In this document: positions 1-5,621 of the stretch, one piece after another | Numbering within the stretch: position 1 is the first letter of the stretch | How the letters are laid out: the number at the start of each line of letters is the position of its first letter | From: Acidimicrobiales bacterium | Lineage (GTDB): Bacteria; Actinomycetota; Acidimicrobiia; Acidimicrobiales; SHLQ01 | Reading direction: 5' to 3' | NCBI GenBank assembly: GCA_013002375.1 | Contig: JABDJW010000136.1 | Location: 1 to 10,491 of the forward strand | Length of the DNA: 10,491 nucleotides | Made by a program: the position numbers and the translations under genes | The notes under the pieces: generated by a model | The model's database searches: none | The model's input: only the letters and a program-made list of their open reading frames with translations | Told to the model about the DNA's origin: nothing

Positions 1-1100
1 GACTCGAACCGACCGCCACTGCCGTTGGGCATCAGGTACGAGACCGTCCCGCCGGCCGGCACGACGACCGAATCGGGGCCGGTGCTGAGCGTGATGTCGA
101 CGGTGATGGCCGACGAGCCGGGGTTGAACAAGAAGATCGCAGGCTCGTTGCCGACCTCGGTGGTACCGGTGGCGGCGACGTAGCTGTCCGACACCAGGTT
201 GTCGGGGAAGAGCTCGTACCAGCGACCCTCGAACGTGGCACCGACATCGCCGGTCATCAGGTGCACCTGCACCGGGGCGTCGGCGGTCACCGTTCCGCCG
301 GCGGAGATCCCACCGTTGGCGAACAGGGTCTGACCTTCGTTCAGCACGGCGGTCTGATCGGGCGTGCCGTCACCGTTGGTGTCGAGCTCGACCGTCGTGC
401 CGTCCTGGGTGGCCATGATCGACGCGCCGGTGTACTGGAAGGCGAAGTTCGACGCGATGTTCTCGCCGATCGGGAAGGTGAAGTTGGTGCCGAACTTCGT
501 CGTGTCGAACGCCGCGACCGAGCCTGCGTGCAGCGTGCCGTAGGTCGCTTCCCACCCGGCGCGGGTGAGTGCGATGCCGCGGGTCGCAGCGATCTTGTCG
601 CGGCCGTCGTAGGCCTCCACGGCTGCAGTGCGCGGCGTGGCCAGCGTGCCGCCGTTGTCGAGGACAATCACCGAGCCGGCGTTGAGCACGTCGACCGCGT
701 AGCCGGGCGGGATGCCGTTGGTCGCATCGCCGTCGCCCCAAACCTGGCTCGAGCCCGCGGTCGGGTTCGCAATGTCGGACTCGAACCCGTCCTCCCAGTG
801 GTCGTAGTAGACCAGCGCGCCATCGACCGCGACCGTGATGCTGATCGTCGTCTGGATGTTGCTGCCGATCGTCAGACCACTGCCGACGGCCATCGACTGG
901 AGTGCGGCCGCGATCTCGTCCTCGGAGAGCGGGACGTACATCGTCACCACCGGTGCTGCATTCTGCGCGAGGGCGGGACGCGGGGCCTGGACCAATACCG
1001 CAGCCAACAAGGTCAGCGCTCCCACCAGCGCGAGAAAACGAGTGTGCAACGGACGCATCCAGTTCCATCGGCGCCTCACGCACCGTTGTAAGCGTTGCAT
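1..1100 (-). CDS. Large secreted surface protein, N-terminal part (runs off the left edge)
   Basis: The minus strand is open from 1100 to the window edge, giving at least 366 residues of a longer protein. Residues 15-46 form a Sec signal peptide: a short basic stretch (MRPLHTR), a hydrophobic core (FLALVGALTLLAAVLV) and an ALA-Q cleavage site. The mature part is beta-rich, low in Lys and rich in Gly, Thr and Ala. It contains VVTMYVPLSEDEI, VYYDHWEDGFE, WGDGDATNGIPPG and ATFEGRWYELFPDNLVS. From memory, this series of motifs opens very large extracellular proteins that carry DUF11 or similar repeats, and it recalls the IgGFc-binding-like N-terminal domain. Role inferred: cell-surface or matrix adhesin; no enzyme motif is seen. 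The start is uncertain. ATG 1100 gives the longest form, while ATG 1058 (residue 15) has GGA five bases upstream and gives a more usual signal peptide. The gene is divergent from the small gene at 1349. Confidence 0.85.
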   Translation of the reverse strand, partial: MQRLQRCVRRRWNWMRPLHTRFLALVGALTLLAAVLVQAPRPALAQNAAPVVTMYVPLSEDEIAAALQSMAVGSGLTIGSNIQTTISITVAVDGALVYYDHWEDGFESDIANPTAGSSQVWGDGDATNGIPPGYAVDVLNAGSVIVLDNGGTLATPRTAAVEAYDGRDKIAATRGIALTRAGWEATYGTLHAGSVAAFDTTKFGTNFTFPIGENIASNFAFQYTGASIMATQDGTTVELDTNGDGTPDQTAVLNEGQTLFANGGISAGGTVTADAPVQVHLMTGDVGATFEGRWYELFPDNLVSDSYVAATGTTEVGNEPAIFLFNPGSSAITVDITLSTGPDSVVVPAGGTVSYLMPNGSGGRFE

Positions 1101-1348
1101 AGCGCCGTCTCTGACCTCGACGGGGGCGCTCTGGCACACCGGGGCATGACCGAGTTACGCGTTGACCTGATCGATGCATCAGGTCTGCGGGCGCTCATCG
1201 ACCTTCGGGCCCAGCGAGCGATCCTTCGGGTTCTACGCCCAGCACGGTCTCGGTCCGCCCGACAACCTCCTTCTGCGACCCGGTCCTCCCGGCCCACCGC
1301 CGGAAAGTCGCGCTCAAGATTCAGACCGCTGAAGCCGATACTCCCGTT
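1101..1348. other. Divergent intergenic region with a STAS-like peptide remnant
   Basis: This 248-bp gap separates the divergent surface-protein gene and the small gene at 1349, so it should carry promoters for both, but I see no convincing -35/-10 pair. On the plus strand, an ATG at 1146 opens a reading frame that begins MTELRVDLIDASGLRALI and continues DLRAQRAILRVLRPA to about 1244, after which it becomes Arg/Ser-rich and non-protein-like. The IDASGLRAL core resembles the DSSGL signature of STAS-domain anti-sigma-factor antagonists. About five residues normally found between VDL and IDASGL are missing, and the domain's N-terminal half is absent. A neighbouring frame stays open to a stop near 1330. 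This may be a decayed gene or chance, so it is not annotated as a CDS. Confidence 0.3.
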
Positions 1349-1750
1349 ATGGGAATACTCCGCTTTGGCCGAAGCAGCGACGAGAAGATCTCGCTGGTGG
1401 ACGCCTGGGCCGAGACCGCGGATGCTCTACCCGCCGAGACGGTTTGGGCCATCGCCGCCGCGTGCGAGATCGCTCCGGACCGGACCCGTATCAAGGGCCT
1501 GCTCTATCACACCGGCGAGCGGTTCGGCTTCCTGTCGTGGGGTCGCGACTTCTCGATCGATCCGCGCCCATTCGCCGGCGCGCTGGGCCACACCTCGACC
1601 GAGACGTTGGTGGTCGAAAGCCTCGGGCAGCACATCGTGTTCTCCGATGCGATCAGCCTGCGAGCAATGCTGCCCAGCCCGCCTCATTTCTCGGCGCGCG
1701 TCGACGCCCGACGACCGTTCGCGACGATCTCGCCGCTCTTCAACCGTTAA
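1349..1750 (+). CDS. Conserved-looking small protein of unknown function (133 aa)
   Basis: A 133-residue soluble protein with no signal peptide or membrane segment. It opens MGILRFGRSSDEKISLVDAW and has a mixed alpha/beta composition with normal high-GC codon use, which supports real coding. A helical N-terminal part (LVDAWAETADALPAETVWAIAAAC, here interrupted only for description) leads to a stretch around residues 50-65 with LLYHTGERFGFLSWGRDF. Residues 85-110 contain TLVVESLGQHIVFSDAISL, and the end is Pro/Arg-rich (RRPFATISPLFNR). I do not recognise the family. The start is the first ATG of the frame; no good Shine-Dalgarno sequence precedes it, and the frame upstream does not look coding. 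Its TAA at 1748-1750 overlaps the TAA of a minus-strand ORF at 1747-1749, so the neighbours converge with no spacer. Confidence 0.65.
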   Translation: MGILRFGRSSDEKISLVDAWAETADALPAETVWAIAAACEIAPDRTRIKGLLYHTGERFGFLSWGRDFSIDPRPFAGALGHTSTETLVVESLGQHIVFSDAISLRAMLPSPPHFSARVDARRPFATISPLFNR

Positions 1751-1851
1751 CCGGCCGACCGTACGATCGTCTGGCCGTTCTCGGCCAGATCGGCGGCCGC
1801 CTGCTCGAGTTCCGCGGTGGCGAAACCGACGTCGCGGTCGCTAGGAGCCAT
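1747..1851 (-). CDS. Possible 34-aa coupled small protein, or frameshifted tail of the lipoprotein gene
   Basis: The minus strand has an ATG at 1851 that lies 8 bases before the TAG of the lipoprotein gene, in another frame, followed by 34 codons ending in TAA at 1747-1749. The peptide reads like genuine protein: MAPSDRDVGFATAEL, then an acidic amphipathic helix (EQAAADLAENGQTIV) and RSAG. Codon third positions are mostly G/C, and the stop shares bases with the stop of the convergent gene, as expected for tightly packed real genes. Two readings fit: a translationally coupled micro-protein, or the original C-terminus of the lipoprotein joined by a +1 shift at TCC TAG C (or split by a one-base mutation or sequencing error). 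No independent ribosome binding site is evident. Confidence 0.35.
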   Translation of the reverse strand: MAPSDRDVGFATAELEQAAADLAENGQTIVRSAG

Positions 1852-2377
1852 CGGCGAGGACCAGATCGGTATAGGCCTGATTGCCGAACTCGATCGGTTC
1901 GCCGACCGGTGGGTACACCGACACCCCGATGAAGACCATGTCGAGCGCCGGGCCATCTTCTTGTTCGACCCGCAGCGTGCCGGTGGCCTCGATGGTGTGC
2001 GTCGACGTGCTCCGCCAATCGGGGTTGCCGTTGATCTCCACGTCGGCGGCCTGCGGGCATTGGTTCAGTCCTGCGCCCTGCACATGGCGTACGACCCACG
2101 CGGCATCGGGGAGCTCGAACTCGAGGCCGTCGACGAGCAGCGCCAGGTCGTCCTGATACTCGAACTGCACCTGGTTGCGGCCGCCACCGTCCCAGACCGC
2201 GACCATCGAGCCGCACGCCTCGGCGGTTCGATCCTTGAGCGTGCGCGGCTCCGTACGGGCCCCGGATGTGCAGGCCGCCATGACCGCGGTGAGCACAACC
2301 AACGCGAGCAACGAGCCGGGCCGACCCGCCCTGGCCCGGCCTTCGCCCGCGCTCTTGCCCCCTCGCACCTCCGGCAT
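1841..2377 (-). CDS. Predicted lipoprotein of unknown function (178 aa)
   Basis: A 178-residue exported lipoprotein. Residues 1-20 are basic (MPEVRGGKSAGEGRARAGRP), 21-35 are hydrophobic (GSLLALVVLTAVMAA), and Cys36 in a VMAAC lipobox is the likely lipidation site, placing the protein on the outer face of the membrane. The mature part has Cys55 and Cys107, possibly a disulfide, and a beta-rich fold with VQFEYQDDLALLVDGLEFEL and a C-terminal FIGVSVYPPVGEPIEF. The family is unrecognised; it looks like a small beta-sandwich binding or sensing lipoprotein. ATG 2377 is chosen because AGGGG sits just upstream, a TACCTT box lies 8 bases upstream, and longer forms would add a non-signal-like N-terminus. 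The gene is divergent from phoD. The end is odd: another frame stays open through the stop (see the small ORF at 1747). Confidence 0.75.
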   Translation of the reverse strand: MPEVRGGKSAGEGRARAGRPGSLLALVVLTAVMAACTSGARTEPRTLKDRTAEACGSMVAVWDGGGRNQVQFEYQDDLALLVDGLEFELPDAAWVVRHVQGAGLNQCPQAADVEINGNPDWRSTSTHTIEATGTLRVEQEDGPALDMVFIGVSVYPPVGEPIEFGNQAYTDLVLADGS

Positions 2378-2480
2378 ACCCCTGCAAGGTAGTGGGTTCC
2401 CGCGGCGGTTCCCAGGCACAACCGGCGCCGGCCCGGTACCGTCACATTGCGGGGCCAACGGGTACGAGGGGGATTGGACC
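2378..2480. promoter_or_regulatory. Divergent promoter region of the lipoprotein and phoD genes, with a GGTTCCC direct repeat
   Basis: Minus strand: TACCTT (complement of 2386-2391) ends 8 bases before the lipoprotein ATG, compatible with a -10 box and a nearly leaderless transcript. Plus strand: TACCGT at 2437-2442 is a candidate phoD -10, followed by the Shine-Dalgarno-like GAGGGGGA at 2466-2473 ahead of ATG 2481. Two exact copies of GGTTCCC at 2395-2401 and 2407-2413 (period 12) lie just upstream of where a -35 would be. Actinobacterial PhoP sites are direct repeats of about 11 nt with a GTTCACC-like core, so this could be a degenerate PHO box; the match is partial. No clear -35 is visible. 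Confidence 0.35.
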
Positions 2481-4097
2481 ATGGAAAGCATTCGTCCGGA
2501 TCAAGAGCCGAACCGGCCACCGGAGTCGGACGGCCCGATGATCGAGCGACGCGATGTGCTGGCCGCGGGTCTGGCGCTCGGTATCGGGGCCCAGGGTTGG
2601 CGCGGAATGAACGCCGCGCCGACGGCGGCGCGTACCGGCAACCGGCGACCGCCGCTCCCCACCAACCCGTTCACCCTCGGCGTCGCCTCGGGCGATCCGA
2701 TGCCGTTCGGCGTCGTCTTGTGGACCCGCCTGGCCCTCGACCCGACCGCCGACGGGGGCGGCATGCCCGATGTCGACTACCGCGTCCGGTTCGAAGTGGC
2801 CGAGGACCCCAACATGGAACGCATCGTGCGCCGCGGCGCTCGCCGGGCCCAGCCCAAGAATGGGCACGCGGTCCACGTCGATTTCTGGGGTCTCCGGCCG
2901 AATCGGCCGTACTGGTACCGCTTCCGGGTCGGGTCGCACCTGTCACCGATCGGGCGCACTCGCACCACCCCGTGGTGGGCCGGACCCAACGCCACGCTGA
3001 CCTTCGGGCATGCCAGCTGCCAGCGGTACTCCGGGGGCTTCTACGCGGCCTACGCCGACATGGCCGAGAGCGACCTCGATCTGGTCGTGCACGTCGGCGA
3101 CTACATCTACGAGACCGGCGGCTCCGGCGCCCGCTCCGATCCTCTGCCCGAATCGATCACCCTCGACCAGTATCGAAACCGGTACGCCCTCTACAAGACC
3201 GACCCCGATCTCCAGGCGGCCCACGCCACCGCGCCCTGGGTGTTCACCTGGGACGACCACGAAGTCGAGAACAACTACACCGGCCTGGTGCCCGAAGTCG
3301 GAAGCAGTACGCCCGATCCCGTGGCGTTCGCGGCCCGCCGCCGAGCCGCCTACCAGGCCTATTGGGAGAACATGCCGATCCGGCGGCGTCCCGACGCCGA
3401 CGGCTCGTTCCAGATCTACCGCAAGCTCAACTGGGGCAACCTCACCGATCTCTACCTGACCGATACCCGGCAGTACCGGGACGATCAGATCTGCGGCAGC
3501 GGCGATATCGGTCCGCCCTGTGACTTCTCCTTCGATCCGGACACGACGGTGTTCGGCGCGCGGCAGGAACGATGGTTGGGCGCCAGCCTCGAGCGGTCAC
3601 GAGCAACCTGGACCACGGTGGCCAGCTCGATCATGGTTGCCCCTTGGATCATCGGCCCCGGCGATCCGGGGTTCTTCAACCTCGACCAGTGGGACGGCTA
3701 CCCGGTGGCTCGCCAACGGCTTCTCGATGACCTGGCGGCCCACGCCGCGGGACAGACGGTGGTGCTGTCGGGCGATCTCCATGTCGCCCAAGCCGGTTCG
3801 GTCCGCGCCGACCCTCGCGACCCGGAGTCCACCTACCTGGGCGCGGAGTTCACCGCGACCTCGATCTCGACCAACCGGAGCGACGCGTTGAATGCGCTTC
3901 TACCGGTGATCGTCGCCAACAGCCCCGACCTCGACTGGGCCGACGGCACTGATCGAGGCTGGGTCAAACACACGGTGCAACGCGACGCGTGGCAGGCCGA
4001 CTTCCGTCATGTCGAGGACCACCAGCAACTCAACTCGCCAGTACGCACCGTCCGATCCTGGACCCTTCCTCGGGGTGGGGAGCTCGAAGGAAACTAA
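2481..4097 (+). CDS. phoD: Tat-exported PhoD-family alkaline phosphatase/phosphodiesterase
   Basis: A 538-residue secreted phosphoesterase that releases phosphate from organic phosphomono- or diesters outside the membrane. A twin-arginine signal (ERRDVLAAGLALGIGAQ, residues 22-38) implies export of the folded, metal-loaded enzyme. The PhoD N-terminal domain follows (about 60-160: NPFTLGVASGDP, VVLWTRL, WYRFRVG), then the catalytic domain. By comparison with Bacillus PhoD, the metal ligands are likely Cys180 (HASCQ), Asp207 and Tyr210 (HVGDYIYE), Asn264 or Asn265 (WDDHEVENN) and Asp432 and His434 (SGDLHVA), so the active site looks intact. RQERWL at 361-366 and the LTDTRQYR region also fit the family. 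ATG 2481 is preceded by a good ribosome binding site; longer forms overlap the divergent gene's promoter and lack a signal. First gene of a plus-strand cluster. Phosphate-starvation control is plausible from the upstream repeats but not shown. Confidence 0.93.
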   Translation: MESIRPDQEPNRPPESDGPMIERRDVLAAGLALGIGAQGWRGMNAAPTAARTGNRRPPLPTNPFTLGVASGDPMPFGVVLWTRLALDPTADGGGMPDVDYRVRFEVAEDPNMERIVRRGARRAQPKNGHAVHVDFWGLRPNRPYWYRFRVGSHLSPIGRTRTTPWWAGPNATLTFGHASCQRYSGGFYAAYADMAESDLDLVVHVGDYIYETGGSGARSDPLPESITLDQYRNRYALYKTDPDLQAAHATAPWVFTWDDHEVENNYTGLVPEVGSSTPDPVAFAARRRAAYQAYWENMPIRRRPDADGSFQIYRKLNWGNLTDLYLTDTRQYRDDQICGSGDIGPPCDFSFDPDTTVFGARQERWLGASLERSRATWTTVASSIMVAPWIIGPGDPGFFNLDQWDGYPVARQRLLDDLAAHAAGQTVVLSGDLHVAQAGSVRADPRDPESTYLGAEFTATSISTNRSDALNALLPVIVANSPDLDWADGTDRGWVKHTVQRDAWQADFRHVEDHQQLNSPVRTVRSWTLPRGGELEGN

Positions 4098-4107
4098 CCT
4101 GACCGCG

Positions 4108-5067
4108 ATGACCAACCCCCGACCCCTCGCCCCGGGCTCGATTTCGCTTCGGCTCTACCCGCACGACGCCCCCGCCGACGAGCAGGTGCGGCTCCTCCGC
4201 GCCCAAGCCAAACTCGGGGCCGAAGCCGGTTTCGACGGCGTCATGGTGTCCGAACACCACGCCGATTTCCCCGGCTACCTGCCCAATCCGATGCAACTGG
4301 CCGGCTTCCTGCTCGACGCCATGCCCCGTGGTTGGGCCGCACCCTGCCCGCTGCTCCTGCCCATGAAGCCGTATGCGCTGATCGCCGAGGACCTGGCGTG
4401 GCTCGAGGCTGCCTACCCGGGCCGGGTCGGCGCCGGATTCGCGGCGGGCGCATTGCCGGTCGATTTCGAACTGGCCGAGGTCCCCTTCGACGAGATCATC
4501 GAGCGTTTCAAGGCCGCGCTGCCCAAGGTCGTGGCCGCGCTCCGCGGCGCCGACGCCACCGCACTCGGCGCCGATCGCGCCCTTCGCCGGCTCGCATCAT
4601 CGCCGCTGCCGATGGTGGCCGCGGCGCAGAGCAAGCCGGCGGTCCGGCGAGCCGCGGGACTCGGCCTCGGCGTCCTGTACGACTCGCTCCAAGGGGCCGA
4701 TGTCTCGAAGCGCCTGTCCGACGCCTACGACGAAGCGGGCGGGGTCGATGGCAAGATCCTCATCCGCCGACTCTGGATCGGTGATCCGCCCACGGAGGAG
4801 ATGGCTGCGCAAATGGAGCACTACCGCAGCTACGCTCCCGATCGCGCGATCGCCAACTGGGGATCGGGCGACCAGCTCATCACCGGCGCCACTGCTGCCG
4901 AAACCCTCGAACGACTGGCCGACATGCTGCGGGCCTCGAACTGCGACACCGTGAACATCCGAATCCACGTCAAAGGGCTCACGCCGGCCCAGGTCGACGA
5001 CCAGATCGGACGTTATGCCGGCCAGCTCGGCCCTCTTCGCGACGCACTGGCCACCACCGGTTCATGA
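4108..5067 (+). CDS. LLM-class (luciferase-like) flavin-dependent oxidoreductase
   Basis: A 319-residue cytoplasmic protein of the bacterial luciferase-like TIM-barrel superfamily, whose members use F420 or FMN to oxidise or hydroxylate small molecules. Typical features are the early strand and helix with GFDGVMVSEHHADFPGY (residues 41-57, with the EHH motif at 49-51), AEDLAWLEAAYPGRVGAGFAAG (93-114, split here by meaning into the AED helix and the GR-x-GAGFAAG loop), LPMVAAAQSKPAVRRAAGLG (167-186) and a C-terminal TVNIRIHVKGLTPAQV. It is a little shorter than many family members. The substrate and cofactor cannot be told from sequence; F420 is common in actinomycetes. ATG 4108 lies 10 bases after the phoD stop with no close ribosome binding site, so translation is probably coupled to phoD. 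Its TGA overlaps the tadA start. Confidence 0.85.
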   Translation: MTNPRPLAPGSISLRLYPHDAPADEQVRLLRAQAKLGAEAGFDGVMVSEHHADFPGYLPNPMQLAGFLLDAMPRGWAAPCPLLLPMKPYALIAEDLAWLEAAYPGRVGAGFAAGALPVDFELAEVPFDEIIERFKAALPKVVAALRGADATALGADRALRRLASSPLPMVAAAQSKPAVRRAAGLGLGVLYDSLQGADVSKRLSDAYDEAGGVDGKILIRRLWIGDPPTEEMAAQMEHYRSYAPDRAIANWGSGDQLITGATAAETLERLADMLRASNCDTVNIRIHVKGLTPAQVDDQIGRYAGQLGPLRDALATTGS

Positions 5068-5543
5068 GCCTCTCCGATGAAGATCTGATCGCCGCCGCGA
5101 TCGCCGAGGCCAAGCTCGCCCTCGACCACGGCGACGTACCGGTCGGCGCAGTGGTCGCCGTCGACGGCCGGATCGTGAGCAGTCGCCACAACGAGCGCGA
5201 GCTGGCCAACGACCCCACCGCCCATGCCGAAGTGCTGGCGTTGCGCGATGCCGCAGCCGTGGTCGGCTCGTGGCGACTCGACCAGGCCACCCTGGCCGTT
5301 ACCCTCGAACCCTGTCCCATGTGCGCCGGCGCCTTGTGGTCCGCTCGCATCCAGCGGCTGGTGTTCGGGGCCTACGACCCCAAGGCCGGCGCCTGCCAAT
5401 CGTTGTACAACCTCGGGGCCGATCCCCGCCTCAACCATGAATTCGACGTGCGCGGGGGCGTCGAATCCGAACCATGTGCTGCTCTCCTCCATGACTTCTT
5501 TGGCCCCCGCCGTGACTCCACCGCCGCCGAAAACCAGCGCTAA
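5064..5543 (+). CDS. tadA: tRNA adenosine(34) deaminase TadA
   Basis: A 159-residue zinc-dependent deaminase of usual family length. TadA converts adenosine to inosine at the wobble position of tRNA-Arg(ACG), which lets one tRNA read several CGN codons; it is normally essential. The sequence shows the cytidine/deoxycytidylate deaminase signature: His54-Ala-Glu56 (TAHAEVLALRDAA), where His is a zinc ligand and Glu the proton shuttle, and LEPCPMCAGAL with zinc ligands Cys84 and Cys87. Family residues further on include IQRLVFGAYDPKAGA and LNHEFDVRGGV. The short C-terminal tail (DSTAAENQR) is probably disordered. The start ATG overlaps the preceding stop as ATGA, typical of translational coupling, so the enzyme is probably co-expressed with the flavin oxidoreductase. 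Actinomycetes often have a tRNA gene beside tadA; none is visible here. Confidence 0.95.
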   Translation: MSLSDEDLIAAAIAEAKLALDHGDVPVGAVVAVDGRIVSSRHNERELANDPTAHAEVLALRDAAAVVGSWRLDQATLAVTLEPCPMCAGALWSARIQRLVFGAYDPKAGACQSLYNLGADPRLNHEFDVRGGVESEPCAALLHDFFGPRRDSTAAENQR

Positions 5544-5549
5544 GGCTCC

Positions 5550-5619
5550 TGGCCCGCTCCGCCGATACCGAAAGAGCCGAAACGACGGATTCGGTTCCTC
5601 AACCCAAGGGAGCGGGTCG
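5550..5619 (+). promoter_or_regulatory. Long-range stem that could hide the ribosome binding site of the next gene
   Basis: CCCGCTCC at 5553-5560, just after the tadA stop, is the exact complement of GGAGCGGG at 5609-5616. With G-T pairs the stem extends to 5550-5560/5609-5619 (11 pairs). The 3' arm contains most of the Shine-Dalgarno sequence AAGGGAG (5607-5613) of the GTG start at 5622. A smaller hairpin, GAGCCGAA (5574-5581) with TTCGGTTC (5590-5597), nests inside. No T-run follows, so it is not an intrinsic terminator. It may act as a translational lock or simply lower expression of the downstream gene. Structure read by eye only. Confidence 0.4.
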
Positions 5620-5621
5620 CA

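Noticed and set aside
261..1091. A 276-codon plus-strand frame opposite the surface-protein gene
   Set aside because: Composition is typical of a shadow frame (Arg, Val and Asp runs). The minus frame has a signal peptide and family-like motifs and stays open to the edge.
1336..1360. Dyad-like sequence around the ATG at 1349 (ATACTCCC/GGGAATAC)
   Set aside because: Only six of eight positions pair and the centre does not suit a typical operator, so chance is likely.
1770..1789. Perfect 8-bp hairpin (TCTGGCCG, loop TTCT, CGGCCAGA) between convergent genes as a terminator
   Set aside because: No T-run follows on either strand and it lies inside the possible 34-codon ORF. It may still slow polymerase, but I cannot call it a terminator.
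2175..2480. A longer N-terminus for PhoD, since the frame is open back to 2175
   Set aside because: It would overlap the divergent lipoprotein gene and put about 100 non-signal residues before the Tat motif. ATG 2481 has a good ribosome binding site and a normal Tat leader.
5544..5621. A tRNA gene beside tadA, as found in many actinomycetes
   Set aside because: The 78-bp spacer has stems but no cloverleaf, no GGTTCGAATCC-type T arm in the right place and no acceptor stem.
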